Assembly: GCA_903891505.1 (NCBI GenBank)
Contig: CAITEO010000070.1
Span: 1-7,864 of the forward strand
Reading direction: 5' to 3'
Source of the DNA: an uncultured Candidatus Woesearchaeota archaeon
Lineage (GTDB): Archaea; Nanobdellota; Nanobdellia; Woesearchaeales; 21-14-0-10-32-9
Length of the DNA: 7,864 bases
The notes beneath the pieces are model-generated. The model was not told where the DNA came from, ran no database searches, and saw nothing but the letters and a program-made list of their open reading frames with translations. The position numbers were made by a program, and so were the translations under genes. Below are positions 1 through 5,363 of this stretch, piece by piece. Numbering within the stretch: the stretch's first letter is position 1; the number at the start of each line of letters is the position of its first letter.

Positions 1-42
1 GAAGAAAAGAAAAAGAAAGAAAAAGAATTGATAAAAGTCTAA
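1..42 (+). CDS. Possible 3' end of a plus-strand gene (partial)
   Basis: Frame 1 is open from the window edge to a TAA at 40-42 and would encode EEKKKKEKELIKV. A charged Lys/Glu tail is a common C-terminus in AT-rich archaeal proteins, and the gene would converge on the small minus-strand gene at 82-228. Frame 2 also gives a Lys/Arg-rich tail that stops at 29-31, so the frame is not certain. The tract is low complexity and could be non-coding purine-rich spacer. No function can be inferred from 13 residues. Confidence 0.3.
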   Translation, partial: EEKKKKEKELIKV

Positions 43-44
43 TG

Positions 45-70
45 AAAAGAAAAAAAACAAAAAATGAAGA
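45..70 (-). terminator. T-run terminator after the small acidic protein gene
   Basis: Reading the minus strand after the stop at 82-84, the transcript enters runs of six and then eight Ts separated by one G. This is typical of archaeal intrinsic terminators, which need a T tract but no hairpin. No stem precedes it. Confidence 0.5.
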
Positions 71-81
71 CTTTTTAGTAT

Positions 82-228
82 TTACATGAATTCATCATCT
101 TCGTATCCATCAATTTCTTCTTTGGCATAGCGAGGGTAATAATCTTCATATTCTCCTTCTTTATGAAAACTCGCATCTCTGTAATGTTGCTCCTCCCGTA
201 GACCCCTGGAACTTCTTGAATGCGGCAT
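82..228 (-). CDS. Small acidic Tyr/Glu/Asp-rich protein, unknown function (48 aa)
   Basis: I do not recognise this protein. The frame can be extended upstream to 318, but the start at 228 is preferred: GGGGGTGG at 233-240 lies 4 nt before this ATG, and a TATA box near 281-290 would place the transcript start between 318 and 228. The product begins MPHSRSSRGLREEQ, with a basic N-terminal third, and continues into an acidic, tyrosine-rich tail (EGEYEDYYP at about 24-32, ending GYEDDEFM). There is no membrane segment, no signal peptide, and no cysteine once the upstream extension is removed. It looks disordered, with opposite charges at its two ends, as in small nucleic-acid- or protein-binding adaptors; that is only an inference. 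It is monocistronic, with a T-rich terminator behind it and the DUF655 gene's T-rich tail in front. Confidence 0.6.
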   Translation of the reverse strand: MPHSRSSRGLREEQHYRDASFHKEGEYEDYYPRYAKEEIDGYEDDEFM

Positions 229-232
229 GTCG

Positions 233-240
233 CCACCCCC
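233..240 (-). promoter_or_regulatory. Strong ribosome binding site deciding the start at 228
   Basis: GGGGGTGG closely resembles the archaeal Shine-Dalgarno consensus GGAGGTGA and sits 4 nt before the ATG at 226-228. It supports the 48-residue form over the 78-residue extension. Confidence 0.65.
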
Positions 241-280
241 ACAGGCTTTAATCCTGCAACATATCATCCTTAGAAAGCGA

Positions 281-290
281 GTATATATTA
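281..290 (-). promoter_or_regulatory. TATA box for the small acidic protein gene
   Basis: The minus strand reads TAATATATAC. Transcription about 25 nt downstream would begin near 258, giving a 5' leader of about 30 nt that contains the GGGGGTGG ribosome binding site. Confidence 0.5.
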
Positions 291-334
291 CTTGTGAAGA
301 ACAGATTTTTTTATGCACAAATCACTGTACTGCT

Positions 335-384
335 AAAACAAAAGTAAAAAAGAAATAGAAACAAAAAGATAAAACAAGTCAATC
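335..384 (-). terminator. T-rich terminator after DUF655 gene
   Basis: Just beyond the stop at 389-391, the minus strand has a series of T runs (TTTTATCTTTTTG, TTTCTTTTTTAC, TTTTG) over about 50 nt. This fits a multi-T-run archaeal terminator and separates this gene from the small gene at 82-228. Confidence 0.5.
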
Positions 385-388
385 GGAC

Positions 389-952
389 TTATTTGTTCAC
401 GAACAAGAAATGTTTCTCATTGTCGCTTTCAAGCTCTTGGACAATTCTTTTGATTATTACTTTCTCAGGATCCTGCATTAATTTAACTCTATTCTTCAAA
501 TCAGCGAAACTCTCGAATGGTTTTTCCATTCTTTGCTCAACAATCTCATTCATATGCTTCTTTCCTATTCCTGGAAGTAGTTCGAATGTGTGCATTCTCG
601 TGTTTATTGGCTGAGCTTTGTTGAAGAACTCTACAAAGTCTGTCTCGTTTGCATCTACAATATTCTTTATGGCAGGTTCGAGTTCTGATTTAGCTGTGCT
701 TGTAAGCTTCTCGAATGGTATTTTTCCGTTTATGTGGTGTATTTGGTCTCTTTTTTCAGCACCAATGTACACTTTTTCAAACGGTTGTAAGAATACTCCT
801 TTTTTTGGAACGAGTTCTAGAAGTGTAAAGTTAATAGTCCCTATTGCCTGAACAATGGGCGTCTTTAGATGCATCGGCGTCCGATCTGTTGCATAGCCAT
901 TCAATAAGAAATCTAGTACTATGACTGTCTCTTCTCTTTGTCGCTGCATCAT
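389..952 (-). CDS. DUF655 family helix-hairpin-helix nucleic-acid-binding protein
   Basis: This 187-residue product matches the archaeal DUF655 family in length and layout. The N-terminal half (about residues 8-66) is rich in beta strands and has the look of an OB/S1-like fold, with VIVLDFLLNGYA followed by a Pro/Lys-containing stretch and VFLQPFEKVYIGAE. The C-terminal third carries a helix-hairpin-helix: LLPGIGKK at 125-132 is the first hairpin, followed by a helical KPFESFADL...RIVQELE region. The family is thought to bind RNA or DNA, but its exact role is not established. In many euryarchaea it sits in the L21e-rpoF-DUF655-ksgA cluster; none of those partners is in this window. It has its own TATA box and a GAGGGGGAT ribosome binding site. 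Two adjacent ATGs (952 and 949) are possible starts; spacing allows either. Confidence 0.88.
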   Translation of the reverse strand: MMQRQREETVIVLDFLLNGYATDRTPMHLKTPIVQAIGTINFTLLELVPKKGVFLQPFEKVYIGAEKRDQIHHINGKIPFEKLTSTAKSELEPAIKNIVDANETDFVEFFNKAQPINTRMHTFELLPGIGKKHMNEIVEQRMEKPFESFADLKNRVKLMQDPEKVIIKRIVQELESDNEKHFLFVNK

Positions 953-956
953 ATAA

Positions 957-965
957 ATCCCCCTC
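957..965 (-). promoter_or_regulatory. Ribosome binding site of DUF655 gene
   Basis: The minus strand reads GAGGGGGAT, 4 nt before the first ATG and 7 nt before the second. The G-rich core resembles the one in front of the small gene at 82-228. Confidence 0.5.
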
Positions 966-1002
966 AGTTAAATACATTTAGGAATATAAAGAATCTATCT
1001 TG

Positions 1003-1016
1003 TTTATATATTTTGC
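1003..1016 (-). promoter_or_regulatory. BRE/TATA promoter of DUF655 gene
   Basis: The minus strand reads GCAAAATATATAAA: a purine-rich BRE-like element followed by a near-consensus archaeal TATA box. A start about 25 nt downstream, near 980, leaves a leader of roughly 28 nt before the ATG. Together with the T-rich tail this makes the DUF655 gene its own transcription unit. Confidence 0.6.
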
Positions 1017-1061
1017 GTTGAAATCCACTCTTAAAAATGTATTTTTTTTGATCTCTCGTTT

Positions 1062-1181
1062 CTATTTGTGTTTTTTGCGAGTCAAATCATCTCTAAATTC
1101 TTTTAATTGATCTAATTTCATTTCTGGGCAGAGGCCATAGTCCAAGAAAATCCACTGATTTTCTGGACGCAAGTTAAGCAT
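1062..1181 (-). pseudogene. Out-of-frame C-terminal part of the zinc-ribbon gene
   Basis: This frame can be read from an ATG inside a hairpin (1179-1181) and ends at TAG 1062-1064. Its first 15 residues (MLNLRPENQW then IFLDY) derive from the hairpin block. The rest, GLCPEMKLDQLKEFR followed by DDLTRKKHK, looks like an ordinary protein C-terminus: a zinc-ribbon wing ending in a Gly-x-x-Pro-Glu turn, then an amphipathic helix and a basic tail. No ribosome binding site precedes the ATG. The simplest reading is that it is the displaced C-terminal end of the gene starting at 1458, lying in its +1 frame. A loss of one A at 1210-1216 would join the two into 131 residues. An independent 39-residue gene is possible but less likely. 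Confidence 0.5.
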
Positions 1182-1240
1182 GTGCTTAACTGCACAAAAA
1201 ATCGGGTGATTTTTTTGTGCAGAAAACGCTCACGTTTTCT
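1140..1240. repeat. Chain of four stem-loops with 4-nt loops (candidate palindromic element)
   Basis: Almost every base of this 101-nt block can pair. On the plus strand: stem 1140-1168 (GTCCAAGAAAATC, loop CACT, GATTTTCTGGAC; 12 pairs, one bulged A); stem 1173-1190 (GTTAAGC, loop ATGT, GCTTAAC; 7 pairs, extendable by GCA/TGC around a bulged A); stem 1192-1220 (GCACAAAAAATC, loop GGGT, GATTTTTTTGTGC; 12 pairs, one extra T); stem 1221-1240 (AGAAAACG, loop CTCA, CGTTTTCT; 8 pairs). The third and fourth abut with no gap, the second and third are 1 nt apart, the first and second 4 nt. The arms differ from hairpin to hairpin, so this is not a direct-repeat array. It lies within the zinc-ribbon reading frame and supplies its present stop codon. 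Calling it a dispersed element is inference, since only one copy is visible here. Confidence 0.8.
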
Positions 1241-1458
1241 TCGTATCCACAATCCTCACAAGTTAATCCAGAAAAATTTATCGACTCAGGGCTACTCGTA
1301 ATATACAATTCACTCTTCAGATTAATGCTTCCGCATCTCGGGCACAATCTAATGAATTTTTCACCACTAGATTTGCTAGATTTTTTATTATTGCTCGAAC
1401 TATTTGTTTTGGATTTATTATTTTTTATGTTTTGTTTCTTGGTTAATTTAGTTTTCAT
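1186..1458 (-). CDS. Small zinc-ribbon protein, C-terminus altered by hairpin block
   Basis: The 90-residue product has a low-complexity Lys/Asn/Ser linker (about 1-33) followed by a zinc ribbon: CPRCG with C39 and C42, then CEDCG with C67 and C70, 24 residues apart. Such ribbons occur in small archaeal nucleic-acid-binding or adaptor proteins; the specific role is unknown. After CGYE (to about 73) the sequence NVSVFCTKKSPDFLCS comes entirely from the hairpin block, and the TAA at 1186-1188 lies inside a stem. The likely native C-terminus continues downstream in another frame (1062-1139). The ATG at 1456-1458 is 4 nt after the permease stop, with GAAGTG as a weak ribosome binding site; a TTG at 1461 would add one residue. 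It is therefore the last gene of the ABC operon by spacing, although its function need not be linked to export. Confidence 0.7.
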   Translation of the reverse strand: MKTKLTKKQNIKNNKSKTNSSSNNKKSSKSSGEKFIRLCPRCGSINLKSELYITSSPESINFSGLTCEDCGYEENVSVFCTKKSPDFLCS

Positions 1459-1462
1459 CAAA

Positions 1463-2206
1463 TTACACTTCTATTTTTGAGAATAGATAACTTCCGAGTA
1501 TCAATAAAAGTATCGTTATCACGACTAAAACTACAAAATCAGTCACCAAACCAAAGTATGATCCGCCAGCGAGTGTTCCTCTTAATCCATCAACGCCGTA
1601 TGCGAGCGGGTTTACTTTCATTATTGTTATCATAACAGGAGGCAATCCTTGTATTGGAAATAATGCTCCTGATAAAAAGAATATTGGCATGGTTACAAAA
1701 TTCATGACTAGCTGGAATCCTTGCATGTCGTCAACGATTGATGCAAAAATAGTGCCTAGTGCTGTGAATAGTAATGCAATTAATATTGCGAATACTAATG
1801 CAAGCGGTATCATAAGCAAGCTCGGTTTGAATCCTATTATTAATGCAAGAAAAAATATTATTATTGCTTGCATTACTGCAATGGTTGCGCCGCCTAGTGT
1901 TCTGCCTATCATTATTTCAAATCTTGATACTGGCGCAACAAGTGTTTCTTTTAGAATGCCGAACTGTTTGTCCCATATTAATTCCGCTCCGAGAAATATT
2001 CCTGTGAATAATATTCCCATAGACATAACGCCTGGGGCTAGGAATTGCATGTAATTTCCTTCTCCTGCTTTTGAAAATACTGGACCTAGCCCAAAGCCGA
2101 GTGCGACTAGAAACAATAGAGGTTGTCCTATAGATCCTATTACTCTGAACTTGGATCTGTAATATCTTTTTATTTGTCTTTCCCAGAGTGCTGTTATTAC
2201 TTTCAT
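1463..2206 (-). CDS. ABC-2 type exporter permease (DrrB-like)
   Basis: This 247-residue membrane protein matches the ABC-2 permease family (daunorubicin-resistance DrrB/NodJ type). Six hydrophobic segments are visible at about 23-40, 56-76, 105-125, 131-154, 168-187 and 223-243. The cytoplasmic motif between the second and third, ELIWDKQFGILKETLVAPVS (75-94), is the family's conserved connector, and MPIFFLSGALFPI (173-185) and NPLAYGVDGLRG (199-210) are also typical. It would form the membrane channel, as a homodimer, for drugs, lipids or surface polymers; the substrate cannot be read from sequence. It starts 1 nt after the ATPase stop, so the two are almost certainly co-translated, and the zinc-ribbon gene follows 4 nt after its own stop. 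Confidence 0.93.
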   Translation of the reverse strand: MKVITALWERQIKRYYRSKFRVIGSIGQPLLFLVALGFGLGPVFSKAGEGNYMQFLAPGVMSMGILFTGIFLGAELIWDKQFGILKETLVAPVSRFEIMIGRTLGGATIAVMQAIIIFFLALIIGFKPSLLMIPLALVFAILIALLFTALGTIFASIVDDMQGFQLVMNFVTMPIFFLSGALFPIQGLPPVMITIMKVNPLAYGVDGLRGTLAGGSYFGLVTDFVVLVVITILLLILGSYLFSKIEV

Positions 2207-2207
2207 T

Positions 2208-3050
2208 TTAACGACGTCCTATGCTTCTTCTAAGTCTCATTCTATCAACTACTGATGCTTCTTCTTCTCTTATTTTGTAGCCTGTTAATTTTATGAATGC
2301 TGCTTCTAAATCTTTTGTTTTGGTTCGCGTCTCAAGCTCTTTTGTTGTTCCATGAGCTACAATTTTGCCTTTATCCATTATTACTATTCTGTCGGCTATT
2401 TTTTCAGCTTCTTCCATGTAATGTGTTGTTAAAAATACTGTCATTCCTTCTTTTTTGCTCAAGTCTACTATGTATTCCCAGATGTGATTTCTTGTCTGAG
2501 GGTCAAGGCCTTGTGTTGGTTCGTCAAGAAAAAGTATTTTTGGTTTGTGAAGTAGTCCTCTTGCAAGTTCTAGTCTTCTTTTCATGCCTCCAGAAAATCT
2601 TTTTACAAATTCGTCCTTTCTATCCCAAAGTTCAACTAGTTTTAGAAGTGTCTCTATGCGTCCTTTTGCTTCGTTGGTTGGAATTTTGTAGAGTGCACAA
2701 TGAAATTTCATATTTTCATAAGCAGTTAATTCATCATCTATGCTTTGGTCCTGAAATACTATTCCGAAAGAATTTCTTGCTGCATCAGGATTTTTAGAAA
2801 CATCAAATCCATTTAGAATTATCTGGCCTGATGTTGGTTTTAGAAGAGTTGTTAGCATTTTTATTGTTGTTGTTTTTCCTGCGCCATTGGGCCCGAGAAA
2901 AGCAAACACTTCTGATTTATGAACTTGAAATGAAACGTCATTTACTGCGACAAAATCTTTGAATTTTTTTGTAAGATTCTTTACCTCGACTATTACTTCT
3001 TGTTCTAGACCTTTTTCTTTCCTCTCACCCGCTAACTTCTTTTTTTTCAT
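2208..3050 (-). CDS. ABC exporter ATPase subunit (DrrA/CcmA-like)
   Basis: All nucleotide-binding motifs are intact in this 280-residue protein: Walker A GPNGAGKT (53-60), Q-loop VFQDQ (98-102), signature FSGGMKRR (152-159), Walker B ILFLDEPT (172-179), D-loop GLD (181-183) and H-loop TTH with His210. The order and the MKRRLELARGLLHKP stretch fit the DrrA-type multidrug or polysaccharide exporter ATPases that pair with ABC-2 permeases. The N-terminus has a short Lys/Glu-rich extension before the first strand (VIVEVKNLTKKF), and the C-terminus ends in an Arg-rich tail. The ATG at 3048-3050 is preceded by GGTGT at a suitable distance and by a TATA box only about 25 nt away, so the leader must be very short. 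It is the first gene of the ABC operon. Confidence 0.95.
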   Translation of the reverse strand: MKKKKLAGERKEKGLEQEVIVEVKNLTKKFKDFVAVNDVSFQVHKSEVFAFLGPNGAGKTTTIKMLTTLLKPTSGQIILNGFDVSKNPDAARNSFGIVFQDQSIDDELTAYENMKFHCALYKIPTNEAKGRIETLLKLVELWDRKDEFVKRFSGGMKRRLELARGLLHKPKILFLDEPTQGLDPQTRNHIWEYIVDLSKKEGMTVFLTTHYMEEAEKIADRIVIMDKGKIVAHGTTKELETRTKTKDLEAAFIKLTGYKIREEEASVVDRMRLRRSIGRR

Positions 3051-3072
3051 CTTCTACACCAATATTTTACTA

Positions 3073-3082
3073 CAATATAAAT
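3073..3082 (-). promoter_or_regulatory. TATA box of the ABC operon
   Basis: The minus strand reads ATTTATATTG in the 43-nt gap between the MFS stop and the ATPase start. A start about 25 nt downstream falls at roughly 3050-3055, so the mRNA would be leaderless or have only a few leader bases. No strong T-run terminator separates the MFS gene from it, so readthrough from the upstream operon is also possible. Confidence 0.45.
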
Positions 3083-3093
3083 CTTATGAAAAC

Positions 3094-4617
3094 TTAGTCC
3101 ATCATCATAAGCTCTTTTTCTTTTTTTCCTTCCCTTCCAATTTTACCTTGCATCAAATCTTCCTTCTTTCCTGATTTTAAAAATATTGCGAGGCCAGCAC
3201 CGGCAAGAACAACGAGTGCAGAAACAAAGAATACTTCTCTGTATCCTAAAATCTGCGCCTTTAATATTATTAAGTTAGTTACCTGTCCATAAACAAATGG
3301 ATTAGTGCTATGTATTACTGTATAATTAGACAAATTTATGACTCCTTTTTTTACAGAGTTGTTCAAAATTGTCGCGAATATCGCGATACCGAAAGCACCC
3401 GCTATGTTTCTAACTAGTGCGAGCACTGATGATGCTGAGCCGATTTCATGTTCTGGAACATTTGATGCAATTATTGTTGTACGTTGAGACATTCCAAGTC
3501 CTAAACCGAAGGCCATGACAGATATTGGTATTATTACATCCCATGCAGTTGATCTTGCATCAATGCCTGTGAACAAGAACAACCCTATCGCTGCTATAAA
3601 TGTGCTTAGCATTATCACATAATTCGCTTTCACGCGTCCAACAAGTTTTCCTCCTATGAATGAAGCTGTTACCATCATGAATGCCATAGGCATGAATATT
3701 AATCCTGTCTGAGTTGCACTATATCCTAAAAATGTCTCGACAAATACTGGTATTAAAAACATACTTCCCATGAGCCCCATGAAAACTACGAAATTGTTAG
3801 CAAGAGCGCCGACTATAATGCTGTTTTTGAACATCTTGAAATCAACTATAGGATCAGGATGTTTTCTATCAATTAGATAAAATATTATTCCGAAGATTAT
3901 AACTGTAGCATATGCCATGAAGCTATTTAGTGAGAACCAACCCCAATCTAATCCTTTATCCAAAACAAGAACAAGTGCTGCAAGCATCGCGCCAAGTGTC
4001 AAGGCGCCCCACCAGTCAAATCTTATTGTTTTCTTCTCTGAAACTGATTCCTTAACAAACATCACTGCCATAACTATACCTACTATTCCTACTGGTAGAT
4101 TAATTAGAAATATTGATCTCCACCCGAAGTGGTCTATTAATGGACCGCCTATAAGAGGTCCGAATACTGCGGCGGCAGCAAATGACGTTGACCATATGCC
4201 AAGAGCCATGGCTCTCTCTTTTCCCTTTCTAAATGTCACAGCAATTATAGCCATCGCCGTCGGATAATCTGCTGACGCTGCAATCGCTTGAATTATTCTA
4301 AATATTATCATGGAGTTGAGATTCCATGATAATCCTGCGAGAATTGAGCCGAAAATAAAAATAGCAAATCCTAAAATATAAACTTTTTTTCTTCCTATTG
4401 TATCTCCAAGTTTGCCCCATATTGGAACAAATACTGCATTTGCAAGTATGTATGCTGTAGCTATCCATCCAGCAGCAGATACTGTGATGCTAAAATCATC
4501 CATTATTTTTGGGACAGCAAGAGATACTATTGTCTGGTCTAATCTGCCTAGAAATGTTCCAACTATAACTGTCGCTAGAATCCACCAACGCAGTTTATCT
4601 ATCTTGTTGTCTTCCAT
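3094..4617 (-). CDS. EmrB/QacA-type MFS multidrug transporter (DHA2, 14 helices)
   Basis: A drug:H+ antiporter of about 507 residues, the usual length for 14-helix DHA2 transporters. Numbering from the upstream TTG at 4623, motif D1 is LDQTIVSLAVP (28-38) in helix 1, with the family aspartate D29. Motif A is GKLGDTIGRKK (70-80) between helices 2 and 3. Arg109 in helix 4 is the motif B arginine, and GPLIGGPLIDHFGW (155-168) is motif C of antiporters. Motif B reads RIIQAIAAS, with Ala where Gly is usual. The ATG at 4615-4617 is preferred because GAGG (4625-4628) lies 7 nt upstream of it but only 1 nt from the TTG. It follows the HlyD-like gene by 38 nt, an emrA-emrB arrangement. The C-terminus is a Lys/Glu-rich tail ending MMMD. 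Substrates are unknown. Confidence 0.93.
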   Translation of the reverse strand: MEDNKIDKLRWWILATVIVGTFLGRLDQTIVSLAVPKIMDDFSITVSAAGWIATAYILANAVFVPIWGKLGDTIGRKKVYILGFAIFIFGSILAGLSWNLNSMIIFRIIQAIAASADYPTAMAIIAVTFRKGKERAMALGIWSTSFAAAAVFGPLIGGPLIDHFGWRSIFLINLPVGIVGIVMAVMFVKESVSEKKTIRFDWWGALTLGAMLAALVLVLDKGLDWGWFSLNSFMAYATVIIFGIIFYLIDRKHPDPIVDFKMFKNSIIVGALANNFVVFMGLMGSMFLIPVFVETFLGYSATQTGLIFMPMAFMMVTASFIGGKLVGRVKANYVIMLSTFIAAIGLFLFTGIDARSTAWDVIIPISVMAFGLGLGMSQRTTIIASNVPEHEIGSASSVLALVRNIAGAFGIAIFATILNNSVKKGVINLSNYTVIHSTNPFVYGQVTNLIILKAQILGYREVFFVSALVVLAGAGLAIFLKSGKKEDLMQGKIGREGKKEKELMMMD

Positions 4618-4624
4618 TTCCAAG

Positions 4625-4628
4625 CCTC
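4625..4628 (-). promoter_or_regulatory. Ribosome binding site choosing the MFS start
   Basis: GAGG on the minus strand lies 7 nt before the ATG at 4617 and only 1 nt from an in-frame TTG at 4623, favouring the ATG. Confidence 0.45.
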
Positions 4629-4647
4629 AGTATCAAGAGGGAAAATA

Positions 4648-4667
4648 ATTTACAATCATTTGTAAAT
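4648..4667. repeat. Perfect hairpin overlapping the HlyD stop codon
   Basis: ATTTACAA and TTGTAAAT form an 8-bp perfect inverted repeat around a 4-nt TCAT loop. The loop holds most of the TGA stop of the adaptor gene (4656-4658), and the repeat lies between the adaptor and the MFS start. It could be an mRNA stem-loop tuning translation of the MFS gene or simply an AT-rich palindrome; it has no T run of terminator quality behind it. Confidence 0.5.
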
Positions 4668-5339
4668 CCACATCTTTGCAGACATTCCGTTTTTCAGTTC
4701 AGGATATGCAGCTACATCATATTTTACTTTGATATTAAATTGTTGCTCCTGTCTTTTGTCAGATATGCTAAACACTATGTCTCCTTCTCTTGAAGTGGGG
4801 CTTATCAACTCAACTTCTCCATAGTAGTTTTTGGAGTTGAATGCGTCAGCAGTAAACAAGACGTGTTGGCCTACTTTAACATCGCTTAGGCCCTTGTTTT
4901 CTTCGAGTCTTCCGACAACTCTTAGCTCATCAGGTTCTATCATTTTAACAATTGTGTCTGCAGCTGAGACTGTTTGTCCTGGAACATTGTTTACATAAAT
5001 AACTAGTCCATCTGCCTTGGCTTTTATTGGATTTCCTGAGACTATAGCAACAGTCATATCTTCTTTTACCAAATCTCCCTCTTTTACGAATACTTTTTCG
5101 AGTACACCTGCTGTAACTGGTTTTTGCACAATTTCAGGTGCACTAATCTGGGAGTTCTCGACGTATGTTCGGCTGCTTGAATAATTCAAGTAAATTATTC
5201 CTGCAGATACAATTGCAATAAGAAATAGAACAATTAAAACAAAAACAAGTGGTTTGCTAAATTCTATTCTTCTTTTTTTCTTCGAGGATTCTTGTTTCTC
5301 TGAACTTTGTTCCTTCGTATTTTCTTTTTTATCTTTCAT
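4656..5339 (-). CDS. HlyD/EmrA-like membrane fusion (adaptor) protein, minimal form
   Basis: About 227 residues (numbering below is from a GTG at 5348). A charged cytoplasmic N-terminus is followed by one membrane segment (about 34-55) and an external domain. VTAGVLEKVFVKEGDLVKEDMTVAIVSG (78-105; Gly-x-Leu and Glu-Gly-Asp turns) is half of a biotinyl-lipoyl fold, completed by ADGLVIYVNNVPGQTVSAAD (112-131). ELRVVGRLEENKG then VKVGQHVLFTADAF (141-170) resembles the beta-barrel domain of HlyD adaptors. Only a few residues separate the lipoyl halves, so the long coiled-coil hairpin that reaches TolC in bacteria is absent, as expected for a cell without an outer membrane. The ATG at 5339 is preferred, with GTGTGAT just upstream; the GTG at 5348 overlaps that site. 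It lies between the COG1361 gene and its likely partner, the MFS transporter. Confidence 0.82.
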   Translation of the reverse strand: MKDKKENTKEQSSEKQESSKKKRRIEFSKPLVFVLIVLFLIAIVSAGIIYLNYSSSRTYVENSQISAPEIVQKPVTAGVLEKVFVKEGDLVKEDMTVAIVSGNPIKAKADGLVIYVNNVPGQTVSAADTIVKMIEPDELRVVGRLEENKGLSDVKVGQHVLFTADAFNSKNYYGEVELISPTSREGDIVFSISDKRQEQQFNIKVKYDVAAYPELKNGMSAKMWIYK

Positions 5340-5363
5340 TTTAATCACACTCGAAGATTTAGT

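Noticed and set aside
229..318. Upstream 30-residue extension of the small minus-strand gene
   Set aside because: It contains the TATA box and the GGGGGTGG ribosome binding site of the 48-residue form, and its composition (Cys, Ile, Arg) is unlike the rest of the protein.
393..851. Plus-strand open frames opposite the DUF655 gene
   Set aside because: They mirror a well-supported minus-strand gene, have no ribosome binding site and give hydrophobic, Ser/Phe-rich translations typical of antisense frames.
1140..1240. CRISPR array or simple transcription terminator
   Set aside because: The hairpin arms differ in sequence and there are no direct repeats with spacers. None of the stems is followed by a terminal T run in the direction of transcription.
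1137..1248. Target-site duplication flanking the hairpin block
   Set aside because: The minus strand has GGATAC on one side and GGACTAT on the other, which are similar but imperfect and may reflect only Gly-Tyr/Asp-Tyr codons. I do not claim a duplication.
1217..1480. Plus-strand frame of 87 codons opposite the zinc-ribbon gene
   Set aside because: Its Leu/Phe-rich tail is the antisense of a Lys/Asn/Ser-rich linker, and its start falls in a hairpin arm without a ribosome binding site.
2297..2797. 166-codon plus-strand frame opposite the ABC ATPase gene
   Set aside because: The opposite strand has a complete set of ABC ATPase motifs. This frame is a Leu/Phe/Cys-rich antisense shadow.
3372..3386. 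TCGCGAATATCGCGA palindrome within the MFS gene
   Set aside because: It lies in codons for the conserved hydrophobic GIAIFATIL stretch, with no regulatory context, so it is best explained by coding sequence.
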